DNA of 64,000 nt from CADDYT01 sp035294125 (GTDB lineage: Bacteria > Chloroflexota > Ktedonobacteria > Ktedonobacterales > Ktedonobacteraceae): NCBI GenBank assembly GCA_035294125.1, contig DATGLM010000025.1:25710-89709 (forward strand), written 5' to 3'. How positions within the stretch are numbered: the first letter of the stretch is position 1; every line of letters begins with the position of its first letter. Positions 17,284-25,728 of the stretch are shown in pieces. The translations under genes and the position numbers were made by a program. The notes beneath the pieces are model-generated. The model was not told the origin of the DNA and did not search any database. It saw only the letters and a list, made by a program, of their open reading frames with translations.

Positions 17284-18861
17284 ATGGAGAAACAAAGCGC
17301 CACCTGGCCTTTTCACAAGGTATTGATTGCTAACAGGGGAGAGATCGCCGTGCGTGTCATTCGCGCTTGCCGCGAGCTTGGTTTGCAGAGCGTGGCCGTC
17401 TACAGCGATGCTGACCGCGATGCCCTGCACGTGCGTATGGCTGACGAGGCATACCATATTGGCCCGGCGCAGGCCAGCAAAAGTTATCTACATATTCCGA
17501 CCATCCTTGACGTGGCGAAGCGCTCCGGGGCGCAAGCCATCCACCCCGGCTACGGCTTCCTCTCGGAAAATGCCGACTTTGCCGAAGCCTGCATGGCCGA
17601 GGGCCTGATCTTCGTTGGTCCGGCGCCAGAGGCACAGCGCGCTATGGGTGAGAAGACGGCGGCGCGCCGCACCGCGAAGGCTGCCGGTGTGCCGATTGTT
17701 CCCGGCGCGCTATCCGAGGTGGAAGATGAGGCGGAGGCGGTGCAACTGGCGGAGCAGATCGGCTATCCCTTGATGCTGAAGGCGGCAGGCGGCGGTGGAG
17801 GCAAAGGTATACGCTTCGTGCACGAGCCGAAAGATTTGCTCTCATCCCTGCGCACGGCACGCAGCGAGGCGAAAAGCGCCTTTGGCGACAGCCGCGTCTA
17901 CCTGGAAAAAGCCATCTCGCCCGCCCGCCACATCGAGGTGCAGTTCATCGCCGACACGCACGGCAACGTCGTTCATCTCGGTGAGCGCGAGTGCAGCATC
18001 CAGCGCCGCCACCAGAAACTGATCGAAGAATCTCCTTCGCCCGTGCTCACGGAGGAGCAGCGCGAGCGCATGACCTCGTCCGTGGTCAGGCTGGTGCGGG
18101 CCATCAACTATGTCAACGCCGGAACCGCCGAGTTTCTGCTGGGGCCTGATGGCAATTTCTACTTTCTGGAAGTCAATGCGCGCATTCAGGTGGAACACCC
18201 GGTGACCGAACTGCGTACTGGCGTTGATCTCGTGCAGGAGCAGTTCCGCGTCGCCGCCGGGCTGCCGCTCTCGTTCACACAGGAGCAGTTGGAGTTTCGC
18301 GGCGCGGCCATCGAGGCCCGTATCTCGGCGGAAGACCCGAACAATCGCTTTCTCCCGGCCACCGGCACCGTGCTGGCGCTGCAAGAGCCATCCGGTCCCG
18401 GCGTGCGCGTCGACAGCGGCCTCTACCCTGGCTTGCAGGTGCCGCTTTACTATGACCCCCTGCTCTCAAAGCTGATTGTCTGGGGTCGAGACCGCGAGCA
18501 GGCCATCAATCGCCTGCGCCGTGCCCTCGACGAGTATCAGGTTCTCGGTGTGCGCACCACCATTCCTTTTGCGCGCTGGTTGACCGCGCACCCACGCTTC
18601 CTCGCGGGCGACTTCTCCACCGACTTCATCGCCGAAGAATGGCATCCCATAGGGAAACCAGAGGGAACCGAAGAAATCGCGCTAGAGCACGCCAGCAATC
18701 ACGCTTTTTCAAACGAGCAGGTCGCGGCCATCATCGGTTCCCTGCTCATGAATGAGCAGGTTGAGGCCGAGAAACTGCGTCGTCATCTCCCAGGCGAAAA
18801 TGGCTCCGGGCGCAGTCGCTGGCGCGACATGGGTCGCAGAGAGGCGATTCGGTCTTATTAG
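17284..18861 (+). CDS. accC: Biotin carboxylase (acetyl-/acyl-CoA carboxylase alpha-type)
   Basis: ATP-dependent carboxylation of biotin on a carrier protein, first half-reaction of acyl-CoA carboxylases. ATG at 17284 with an AAGGAG Shine-Dalgarno; upstream in-frame codons are unlikely starts. Biotin-carboxylase N domain KVLIANRGEIAVRVIRACRE, ATP-grasp glycine loop KAAGGGGGKGIR, HIEVQFIADTHGNVVHLGERECSIQRR, the catalytic EVNARIQVEHPVTE and the C-terminal domain. The 525 residues exceed a bare AccC (about 450); the extra 70-80 residues resemble the start of the linker found in fused acyl-CoA carboxylase alpha chains, but the gene stops before any biotinyl domain. No carrier protein is adjacent. 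Confidence 0.9.
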   Translation: MEKQSATWPFHKVLIANRGEIAVRVIRACRELGLQSVAVYSDADRDALHVRMADEAYHIGPAQASKSYLHIPTILDVAKRSGAQAIHPGYGFLSENADFAEACMAEGLIFVGPAPEAQRAMGEKTAARRTAKAAGVPIVPGALSEVEDEAEAVQLAEQIGYPLMLKAAGGGGGKGIRFVHEPKDLLSSLRTARSEAKSAFGDSRVYLEKAISPARHIEVQFIADTHGNVVHLGERECSIQRRHQKLIEESPSPVLTEEQRERMTSSVVRLVRAINYVNAGTAEFLLGPDGNFYFLEVNARIQVEHPVTELRTGVDLVQEQFRVAAGLPLSFTQEQLEFRGAAIEARISAEDPNNRFLPATGTVLALQEPSGPGVRVDSGLYPGLQVPLYYDPLLSKLIVWGRDREQAINRLRRALDEYQVLGVRTTIPFARWLTAHPRFLAGDFSTDFIAEEWHPIGKPEGTEEIALEHASNHAFSNEQVAAIIGSLLMNEQVEAEKLRRHLPGENGSGRSRWRDMGRREAIRSY

Positions 18862-18892
18862 ATAGCAGCGTTGTGACCCGCGATCAAGCACG

Positions 18893-18932
18893 GAGAAGGC
18901 CGTGAACCCTGGCCGGGGTTCACGGCCTTCTC
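18893..18932. terminator. Bidirectional hairpin between accC and the binding-protein gene
   Basis: Perfect 17-bp arms 18893-18909 and 18916-18932 with a 6-nt loop, between convergent genes. Confidence 0.85.
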
Positions 18933-18956
18933 AAATTGTTTTACCTGCCCACTGTT

Positions 18957-20255
18957 TTATACAGTAGCCTGCTTACTGGGATACTCAGCAATGGCTGCCG
19001 CTGCGATGGGCGGGAACACGGGGATAAGGCTACCGTTCTGCCATTGGAACAGATATGGTAGAGCGGCCAGATTCTCACCTATCGAGTCGAATTTCACTGC
19101 CCCCTGTACCGTGTCAAATGTATCGTTCTGTAGTTCATTAAGCAGCGCGGCATTGCTAATTTTTCCTGCCTTTGTAAGGGCTTGCTGGAAAACCTGCCCT
19201 ACCGAGTACGCTTCCGCTGTATCGGCATTGATGTTGTTCGCGGAACCTCCGTACTTGTTGAGATAATCCTGCACCATCTGGGCGTTCTGGAAGTTGTTGG
19301 CCGTGGGATACCAGCCATTGGGTACGAAGACTCCCTCTGTATTGGCAAGCCCACCCACTGCTTGCGCAAAAGTCGGGCCAAGATCGGGTCCCGCCGTGGC
19401 GACAAACGCTTTCGGGAAGTAGTGAGCCTTCTTGAAGGCGTTGATGAAGGCAGAGGTATCGGGGAGGTAGGCTCCCACAACAACCATATCCGCGTGTGCG
19501 TTGATCAGCTCTTTCGCTACTTCCGGGAAGTTCTTCGGGTCGCTTGTGTATGAAAAATTTCCTACTTGCCTGATCTTGCCCTGTATTGTCAAAATGCTCT
19601 GGGCTTCTTGCACCTGTGGCCCTGTAAATGGATCGTCGCTCTCGCTCGCATAGGCTACTGTTGTGGGGCGCTGGTTTGGAGGAAGCGACAGAATATAGTA
19701 TGCAAAGCTGTCCAGGTTATGAACAACGGGAAGTGAGACATCGAAAGCCACCGGTGGGGCTTTTTTTGGGTCAGGGTTAGCCGCGAAGACGCCGGGGCCA
19801 CCACCTGATCCTTCTAGTAGAACATAGCCGTACTTTTGCGCTACCGGGATCGCTGCAACTGTCAAAAGCGAAGAGAACGGTCCAAAGACGAAATCGACGT
19901 GATCTTTAGTGATGAGCGTCTGGTAGTTGGTTGGAATCGTACCCGGCACGCTTTTGTTTGGATCCCCCGGGTCACTCTTATCGGTGAGCTTGACGAGCTG
20001 GACGGGGTGGCCGAGGATGCCGCCGCTGCTGTTGACGCTATCGGCCCAGAGCTGGTAGCCCTGGTCCATGGCAATGCCGTCGTCTTTGAAGTCGCCACTG
20101 GTGGAATAGGAGTAACCAATGGTGATCGGCGTTCCCGTTGGGACGTTGGTGGTAGTGGAACTCTGGCTACAGGCCGCAGTCCCGGCGAGGAGAATGACGG
20201 CGGTAGTGGCAAAATAGAGAAATCTTTTGATCCATCCGCTATATTGTTCTAACAT
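18957..20255 (-). CDS. ABC transporter substrate-binding lipoprotein, branched-chain amino acid (LivJ-like, periplasmic-binding type 1) family
   Basis: 432 residues with a signal peptide ending in a lipobox-like AGTAAC, then PITIGYSYSTSGDFKDDGIAMDQGYQLW, the typical start of type-1 binding proteins (Peripla_BP_6). Later GHPVQLV, the ligand-cleft segment FVFGPFSSLLTVAAIPVAQKYG and AEAYSVGQVFQQAL support the family. Ligand may be an amino acid, amide or urea; not predictable. No Liv permease or ATPase genes follow, so it is an orphan. ATG at 20255 with a GGGAG Shine-Dalgarno. Confidence 0.83.
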   Translation of the reverse strand: MLEQYSGWIKRFLYFATTAVILLAGTAACSQSSTTTNVPTGTPITIGYSYSTSGDFKDDGIAMDQGYQLWADSVNSSGGILGHPVQLVKLTDKSDPGDPNKSVPGTIPTNYQTLITKDHVDFVFGPFSSLLTVAAIPVAQKYGYVLLEGSGGGPGVFAANPDPKKAPPVAFDVSLPVVHNLDSFAYYILSLPPNQRPTTVAYASESDDPFTGPQVQEAQSILTIQGKIRQVGNFSYTSDPKNFPEVAKELINAHADMVVVGAYLPDTSAFINAFKKAHYFPKAFVATAGPDLGPTFAQAVGGLANTEGVFVPNGWYPTANNFQNAQMVQDYLNKYGGSANNINADTAEAYSVGQVFQQALTKAGKISNAALLNELQNDTFDTVQGAVKFDSIGENLAALPYLFQWQNGSLIPVFPPIAAAAIAEYPSKQATV

Positions 20256-20511
20256 CTCTGTCTCCCTGTACGCTTAACATGCGCAAAATGGTGATACCTG
20301 AACAATCGGGAATAGTTTAACACAGGGAGATATTTTTCTGGTGTAATATGGCCCGAATGTGCTATATCGATATGCCTCAATTTAAGTAGCCTGTTTGCTA
20401 TATAACCGTAGGGGCGATGATGGAGAAGAGGAATAAACAGGGTTGTGAACAGCACCTCGTAGACCCAGGTTTCATCGGGGCCTACGGGTGAGTTGTTACG
20501 CGGATGGGTTG

Positions 20512-20946
20512 CTATGCGATGACTTCGCGTTGAAGTGTGGTGGCCTGGGCACGTTTCGCCAGCAGAGTGGCGAACCAGAGCACGACACCGGCCATGATGG
20601 CGATTACAACCGTCCAGTCGCCGGGGGAGTGGACGCCGACTGAGTTCGGGTCGGGGTTGGTCGCGCCCATGATAATCATGACGATATTGCCGATGGTGGC
20701 AAGCACGCTTATGACGCTCACCCAGATGCGTGGGGCGAGGCGCTGCGGCGCGTAGAAGAACTGGATACCCACGGCCATAAAGATGAAGCCCGCCAGGGCG
20801 TGCAGCAGTACATCGATGATGCCTCCGACGCTCCATGTATTGAATGATGAAAGCGCGAATTGACCAACATCACAGCCGTCGGCGAAAATCAATACTAGAA
20901 TGGCAAGTGTCTGAAATTTGTGTAAAGTGCTTACTGATGTTTTCAT
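20512..20946 (-). CDS. Small four-helix membrane protein of unknown function
   Basis: The 144-residue version starts MKTSVSTLHKFQ at 20946 with a GAGGG ribosome-binding site 8 bp away; an upstream in-frame codon at 20997 has none. Four hydrophobic segments: LAILVLIFADGCDVGQFAL, IIDVLLHALAGFIFMAVGI, WVSVISVLATIGNIVMIIMG and WTVVIAIMAGVVLWFATLLA. A short loop NPDPNSVGVHSPGD lies between helices 3 and 4. No family was recognised. A GAGCGAGC/GCTCGCTC dyad (20981-20988, 21009-21016) flanks a short ATTC repeat in the leader. The flanking regions (20256-20511 and 20947-21125) show no further gene. Confidence 0.65.
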   Translation of the reverse strand: MKTSVSTLHKFQTLAILVLIFADGCDVGQFALSSFNTWSVGGIIDVLLHALAGFIFMAVGIQFFYAPQRLAPRIWVSVISVLATIGNIVMIIMGATNPDPNSVGVHSPGDWTVVIAIMAGVVLWFATLLAKRAQATTLQREVIA

Positions 20947-21125
20947 AAGATGTTCCCTCTTTTCTTTTTTTGTGCTTTGTGAGCGAGCGCTATTCATTCA
21001 TTCATCTGGCTCGCTCGTTCGTGTTCAACTTCTATGGTTGAAGCATACCCTGGAACGAAGGAAAGGAGTAGTGAAGAACATCAGCACTCTGAAATGACAT
21101 TTGTCATGGCGAGCTTTTGAAAACA

Positions 21126-21180
21126 AAATTGGAGATCATCAAACAAACGCACATGGCATTTGTTTGATGATCTCCAATTT
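21126..21180 (-). terminator. Long perfect hairpin at the end of the PHP gene
   Basis: Perfect 22-bp arms 21126-21147 and 21159-21180, 11-nt loop. The first arm on the minus strand includes the last bases of the PHP stop codon. Confidence 0.8.
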
Positions 21181-22060
21181 ATTTCTCCTGGACAGGAGGT
21201 GGTAGTTCGAAGGAAGGTGGGGTTTTGCCACGGCGTTGGGCGGCGGCTTTGAGGCGCTCGACGGCTTCGTAGGGAACGGGGCGACCGCCGAGAGGGGTGG
21301 GATGGATACCGGGGCCGTGGAAGTCGGTGCCGCCGGTGGGAATGAGGCCGTATTCGTCGGCGAGGGCGCGCAGTGCGCGCTCGTCCTCCGGCTTGTAGGG
21401 GCCATAGTAGGTTTCCAGGCCGACCATGCCCGCGTCGACAAGGTCGGGGAGCCAGTTGCGTAACTCCGCCAGGCCGGGAAGGTCGAGAGGATGCGCCATG
21501 ACGGGCAGGCCGTTGGCGCTGGCGATCAGGCGCACAGCGTCTTCGGGCGTGAGCCGGTAGCGCGGCACATAGGCGAAGCAGTTGGTGCCGATGTATTTGT
21601 CAAAAGCTTCGCCGATAGTCTGCACGTAGCCCGCTTCCAGCAAGGCTTTGGCGACGTGCGGGCGACCAACCGCGCCCCGCGCGATCTCACGCACGCGCTC
21701 CCATGAAATAGTGACGCCATGCTCGTTAAGCAGTTCGACCATACGCTGGCCGCGCCGCTCGCGAGCGTCACGTAGCACCTTCAGGACGGCCTGAAACTCC
21801 GGGCGCTTATACTCTGGATAGTAGCCGAGCACGTGGACTTCACCCCCAGCCACGTCGGTATTGATCTCAATACCCGGTATCAGGTCGATATCCAGCGCGT
21901 TCGCTGCCGCGATGGCCTCGTTCAGCCCTCCTGTCGTGTCGTGGTCGGTCAGGGCCAGCACGCGTAGGCCGATCTCCTTAGCGCGGCGCAGCAACTCCGT
22001 TGGTGAATAAATGCCATCCGACGCGGTCGAATGCGTATGCAGGTCAATATAATTTGTCAT
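21179..22060 (-). CDS. PHP-domain phosphoesterase (RNase AM / 5'-3' nucleoside bisphosphatase-like)
   Basis: Metal-dependent phosphoesterase of the PHP superfamily. The ATG at 22060 (MTNYIDLHTHSTASDG) gives 293 residues; the longer reading frame from 22165 crosses repeat DNA and is not used. PHP motifs: DLHTHSTASDG (motif I), LALTDHDTTGG (II), PGIEIN (III), VMAHPLDLPG (IV) and the C-terminal GGTDFHGPG. This set is typical of YciV-type enzymes that hydrolyse 3',5'-nucleoside bisphosphates and trim RNA 5' ends. The ribosome-binding site is weak. It lies beside RNase Y, so both could act in RNA turnover. Confidence 0.85.
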   Translation of the reverse strand: MTNYIDLHTHSTASDGIYSPTELLRRAKEIGLRVLALTDHDTTGGLNEAIAAANALDIDLIPGIEINTDVAGGEVHVLGYYPEYKRPEFQAVLKVLRDARERRGQRMVELLNEHGVTISWERVREIARGAVGRPHVAKALLEAGYVQTIGEAFDKYIGTNCFAYVPRYRLTPEDAVRLIASANGLPVMAHPLDLPGLAELRNWLPDLVDAGMVGLETYYGPYKPEDERALRALADEYGLIPTGGTDFHGPGIHPTPLGGRPVPYEAVERLKAAAQRRGKTPPSFELPPPVQEK

Positions 22061-22181
22061 GTTACACAAGATTCTTTCTTCAAATTTTGTATCTGCCGCC
22101 TGGCAGGTTGTCCCATTCCAGCCACGCTCCCGGCTTGTTCCGCCACAAGCTCCGACAACCCCCAAACTGTCCGCAGGGGTG

Positions 22182-22224
22182 GCCCTACCCCCGGTCGACC
22201 CTTGCGGTCGGCCCGGGGTAGGGC
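22182..22224. repeat. Palindromic intergenic element, variant copy D
   Basis: A near-palindrome: GCCCTACCCC (22182-22191) with GGGGTAGGGC (22215-22224), inner CGGTCGACC-type helix around a TTGC loop. The GGCCCTAC/GTAGGGC ends match the arms of the elements at 26217-26313 and 44952-45054, but it is a single hairpin. It follows the rny stop and probably acts as its terminator. Confidence 0.55.
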
Positions 22225-22233
22225 GGCGATGTA

Positions 22234-23784
22234 TTAGCGTGCGTAATCGACGGAGCGCGTTTCGCGAACCACGCTCACTTTGATTTGCCCGGGATAGTCG
22301 AGGTTTTCCTCGATTTTGCGGGCGATATCGCTGGCGAGGCGGTTAGCGGCGAACTCGTCGATCTCCTCCGGTTTGACGATGATGCGAACCTCGCGCCCGG
22401 CCTGGATGGCGAAGGATTTCTCCACACCAGTGAACGAGTTGGCGATATCCTCCAGCGCCTCAAGACGTTTGATGTACAGATCAACGGTTTCGCGACGCGC
22501 GCCAGGCCGGGCAGCCGAGATGGCGTCCGCGGCCTGCACGATGGCGGCTTCCAGCGTCTGTGGTTCCGCATCGGTGGCGTGGTGCGCGACGATGGCGTGA
22601 ATGACCTTCGACGATTTGCCGAAGCGGCGCGCAATTTCGCCACCGACTATGGCATGTGGCCCCTCAACCTCCTGGTCGATGGCCTTGCCCATATCGTGCA
22701 GCAGCGCCGCCGTCTTACAAACATTTACATCGGCACCCAGTTCGTGCGCAATAGTGGCAGCAAGGATGGAGACCTCGACCGAGTGGGCGAGCACGTTCTG
22801 CCCGTAGCTGGTGCGGAAGTGCAGGCGACCCAGGATTTTGAGCAGTTCCGGTTGCAGTCCGTGAACGTTGGCCTCCAGGGCTGCGCGCTCTCCCGCCTCG
22901 CGCACGATGGTGTCGACCTCCTGACGCGCCCTGGCTACCACCTCTTCGATGCGAGCGGGGTGGATGCGCCCATCGAGGATCAGGCGCGTCAGGGCGATGC
23001 GCGCCACTTCGCGGCGCACGGGGTCGAAGCCGGAGAGAATCACCGCCTCGGGCGTATCGTCGATGATGAGGTCGACGCCGGTGGCGGCCTCAAGCGCGCG
23101 GATGTTGCGTCCTTCGCGCCCGATGATGCGCCCCTTCATCTCATCGTTGGGCAGCGGCACCACCGAGACGACGGCCTCCGCGACCTGATCGGAAGCACAG
23201 CGCTGGATGGCCAGGGTGATGATTTCCCTGGCCCTCGACTCCGCCTCCTCGCGCGCTCGCTCTTCGATCAGGCGCGCCCGGTGCGCTGCCTCGGCGCGCA
23301 CCAGTTGCTCGATGCGCGCGAGCAAGACTTCTTTCGCCTGCTCTTCTGTCAGCCCCGCGATGCGCTCCAGTTCGGCGGCCTGTTGCTGCCTGATCGCCTC
23401 GGTCTCCTCGCGGGTTTGCTCTACGGAACGTTCGCGAACTGCCAGCTTGCGCTCGCGTGCCTCAAGGGCGTCAATCTTACGGTCGAGCGTCTCTTCCTTT
23501 TGCTGCAAACGCCGCTCCTGGCGCTGCAGCTCGGCCCGCCGCTCGGCATTTTCGTGTTCAATGGCGGCACGAATGCGTGCCGTCTCTTCTCGCGTTTCAC
23601 GCAACGCCTCGCTCTGCTTCATCTGGACTTCCAGCAGCCGTCGTTCGCTGGCTTCCTTCTCCAGGCGCAGGCGTTCTTCGAAACGCTCTTTATTTTGCGT
23701 CTTGCCCCAGTAAAATCCTGCCGTCAGGGCGATAACCGCGCCTGCCAGCAGACCGAGAACAAAGACGATCTGAAGTGGTGACAC
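22234..23784 (-). CDS. rny: Ribonuclease Y (membrane-anchored endoribonuclease)
   Basis: Initiates mRNA decay by cleaving 5'-monophosphorylated RNA near the membrane. 516 residues: N-terminal transmembrane helix (VFVLGLLAGAVIALTAGFYWG), a long charged coiled coil (about 30-205), a KH domain (GRIIGREGRNIRALEAATGVD), and an HD domain (HSVEVSILAATIAHELG, KTAALLHDMGKAIDQEVEGPHA, AIVAHH). All HD metal ligands are present. GTG start at 23784 with a GGAGG Shine-Dalgarno 9 bp away. Length is standard. Confidence 0.96.
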   Translation of the reverse strand: MSPLQIVFVLGLLAGAVIALTAGFYWGKTQNKERFEERLRLEKEASERRLLEVQMKQSEALRETREETARIRAAIEHENAERRAELQRQERRLQQKEETLDRKIDALEARERKLAVRERSVEQTREETEAIRQQQAAELERIAGLTEEQAKEVLLARIEQLVRAEAAHRARLIEERAREEAESRAREIITLAIQRCASDQVAEAVVSVVPLPNDEMKGRIIGREGRNIRALEAATGVDLIIDDTPEAVILSGFDPVRREVARIALTRLILDGRIHPARIEEVVARARQEVDTIVREAGERAALEANVHGLQPELLKILGRLHFRTSYGQNVLAHSVEVSILAATIAHELGADVNVCKTAALLHDMGKAIDQEVEGPHAIVGGEIARRFGKSSKVIHAIVAHHATDAEPQTLEAAIVQAADAISAARPGARRETVDLYIKRLEALEDIANSFTGVEKSFAIQAGREVRIIVKPEEIDEFAANRLASDIARKIEENLDYPGQIKVSVVRETRSVDYAR

Positions 23785-23922
23785 TTTGGCCTACCTCCAA
23801 TAGTTAAGGCAAAAAGGCCTTGAAAAACGTAAAAATGCTAGGATTACCTAACTATCGCACCGAATGACACCTCTGCACAAGCTCTACAACGCCTGTACAA
23901 AAATATGTATTGTGCCAAGCAT

Positions 23923-23952
23923 ACTATATAGGAGTGGTTATCGTACTGTCAA
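23923..23952 (-). promoter_or_regulatory. Promoter of rny, TTGACA-N18-TATAGT
   Basis: Minus strand -35 TTGACA (complement of 23947-23952) and -10 TATAGT (complement of 23923-23928; TATATA with 16-bp spacing is an alternative). The leader is about 130 nt. The promoter abuts the palindrome at 23965-24098. Confidence 0.6.
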
Positions 23953-23964
23953 GCACACAAGAGG

Positions 23965-24098
23965 GCAGGGCTTTCTGGTTTACCCGTTTTACCCGTGATA
24001 CATGTCTTATTACGGCCCGCAGGTGGGCCGCTCGTAAAGAGGAAGGAGTGCGGCTCCGCGAGCATTACAAGTTAGACGGGTCAACCAGAAAGCCCTGC
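23965..24098. repeat. MITE-like palindrome with 23-bp inverted repeats
   Basis: Arms 23965-23987 and 24076-24098 are complementary except for one base (GCAGGGCTTTCTGGTT start). The 88-nt centre contains a CGGCCC/GGGCCG hairpin at 24013-24030. It lies between the rny promoter and the terminator of the mannosyltransferase gene. No coding capacity. Confidence 0.65.
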
Positions 24099-24177
24099 GC
24101 ACGAGGGAGGTCTCGTGACAGCATCCCATTTCTGAAGAGAGGGACACTCAGAGGCGGGTTCGGGTAGAGAAAGATGA

Positions 24178-24230
24178 ACAGAAGCGCAGAGAAGGGAAAA
24201 GCCGTAGCGGCTTTTCCTCCGCGCTTCTGT
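24178..24230 (-). terminator. Two-part terminator hairpin after the mannosyltransferase gene
   Basis: Outer 10-bp helix 24178-24187 with 24221-24230 and inner perfect 10-bp helix 24195-24204 with 24208-24217, starting right after the minus-strand stop. Confidence 0.75.
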
Positions 24231-24231
24231 T

Positions 24232-25542
24232 TCACACAGTCCAGTAGCCATGCAGGAACTGGAGGGTGAGAAAAGCCAGCATGGGCAGCGCCAGCATCAT
24301 GTACCACTGATTGAGCCAGGAATAGCGCTGTCCGAGGCGGGCCAGCACAATGAAGACAGCGAACAGTTCCAGCACAAAACGCTGGGTCGATTGCAGTGGA
24401 TCGTAGCCGTGGCCGGGGAAAAACAGGGGCAGGAACAGCACCAGCAGGCAGAACAGGGGCATGCTCCACTGTGAACGGGAGAAGCGCACAGGGCCGATAA
24501 AGCAGAGGACAAGCAGCACGAGCGCGAAAAGGAGCGCTGTCAGGTCGATGATATCGTGCGCTGTAAAAAAGGTATAGAGTGGCAGTGTGATGATGTTGTG
24601 AATCTGCTGCATGGTGCCTGCCCAGGGCGCGCTGAAGCCGTAGCGCCAGTAGACCTGCGCGTGTTCGAAGGCCAGCGGGTCGTGATAGCGTTGATTGAGG
24701 TACCAGGCGTAGATGCCCAGGCCGAGCGGGATGAGCAGCAGAGCGGGCAGCCCGGCGATCAGCCTGTGCAACGATGGCTTCCGCCTTTCGATCCGCGCAC
24801 CGCGTAGTTGCGACAGAGCCTGGCGCGCAAACTCGTAAAGGAAAGGGATGGCGAGCAGCAAGGCGGCTGAGCGGGTCAGAGTTGCCAGCCCGGCGCATAG
24901 CCCTGCCAGCCACCAGAAGCCGCGCCGCAACGCGTAAAAGCAGAGCAGCACGAGCAATATAAACAGCGACTCGTTATACGCGGCGAAGAAAAACAGCGCG
25001 GTGGGGAAGATGGTGAGATAGAGGGCGGTTTTCTGCGCCACCTCGCGATTGAATTCTGTCTCCACGAGGCGATAGAGCACGATGAGCGCGGCGAGAAAGG
25101 CCAGGTTGGAAATCACCATACCCGTGACCAGCGGGTCTGCGCCAGGTGGTATACTGAAAACGTGTATGAGCCAGGGGTACAGCGGAAAAAAAGCCGCGTA
25201 TGACAGGTTCAGATAGCCTCGCGTGGCAATTGTCGTGAAGCGCACGGCATCCCAGCGCGCCCAGGCGTTTAGCAGCGTTTGAAAGTCCAGTGCGTGCATG
25301 GAATAATTGGGTACGCTAAAGAGGATCACGCCAAAATACGTCAAAAGCACGAAGGCAATACGGGTGACGATAAAAAGCGGGAAGACGGCCAGCGTCGCCT
25401 GCCTCCACGGGATAAGCCAGGAGCGGCGGGCAGGGCGTAAAGGGATGATCTTGTCTCTCCTGCCGGGTGCTGCCGCTGTGTTCGGTACGACCGGAAATGA
25501 CGGCACTTCCCGCGAACTTGAAGATAGTTTTTGTGCTTGCAT
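24232..25542 (-). CDS. PIG-V-like integral membrane mannosyltransferase
   Basis: 436 residues with a 45-residue cytosolic N-terminus and about ten transmembrane helices. The diagnostic sequence is ARWDAVRFTTIATRGY followed by AAFFPLYPWLIH and YNESLFILLVLLCFYALRR, matching bacterial relatives of the GPI mannosyltransferase PIG-V (GT-C fold, lipid-linked mannose donor). The Asp in WDA is the likely catalytic base. Bacterial members are thought to decorate cell-surface glycans. ATG at 25542 inferred; no strong Shine-Dalgarno. The gene is divergent from the Nudix gene. Confidence 0.78.
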   Translation of the reverse strand: MQAQKLSSSSREVPSFPVVPNTAAAPGRRDKIIPLRPARRSWLIPWRQATLAVFPLFIVTRIAFVLLTYFGVILFSVPNYSMHALDFQTLLNAWARWDAVRFTTIATRGYLNLSYAAFFPLYPWLIHVFSIPPGADPLVTGMVISNLAFLAALIVLYRLVETEFNREVAQKTALYLTIFPTALFFFAAYNESLFILLVLLCFYALRRGFWWLAGLCAGLATLTRSAALLLAIPFLYEFARQALSQLRGARIERRKPSLHRLIAGLPALLLIPLGLGIYAWYLNQRYHDPLAFEHAQVYWRYGFSAPWAGTMQQIHNIITLPLYTFFTAHDIIDLTALLFALVLLVLCFIGPVRFSRSQWSMPLFCLLVLFLPLFFPGHGYDPLQSTQRFVLELFAVFIVLARLGQRYSWLNQWYMMLALPMLAFLTLQFLHGYWTV

Positions 25543-25595
25543 GGTAGAAGTCTCTCCTCCGGGATAGAAGTTGTTCTAACATCACGTATGAGCAA

Positions 25596-25660
25596 GAGAG
25601 AAGGTTGCAACAGTATTCTCAATACGAATCCTAATGTACAGGAGAGAAGGTTGCAACAGT
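25596..25660. repeat. Two 19-bp direct repeats in a divergent intergenic region
   Basis: The identical 19-mer GAGAGAAGGTTGCAACAGT occurs at 25596-25614 and 25642-25660, start-to-start 46 bp. It includes the palindrome TTGCAA. It lies between the mannosyltransferase and Nudix genes and may be a paired operator. Confidence 0.6.
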
Positions 25661-25728
25661 GTCCTTACGATGAAGCCTGTCGTATTGAATTATGAGGAGT
25701 GTGTATTGAGTATGTCAGGAGTGAGATA

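Noticed and set aside
22285..23781. 498-codon plus-strand ORF opposite rny
   Set aside because: RNase Y is unambiguous on the other strand; the ORF arises from GC-rich codon bias.
23910..24167. 85-codon plus-strand ORF across the palindrome
   Set aside because: It covers an inverted repeat and lacks a Shine-Dalgarno or protein-like composition.
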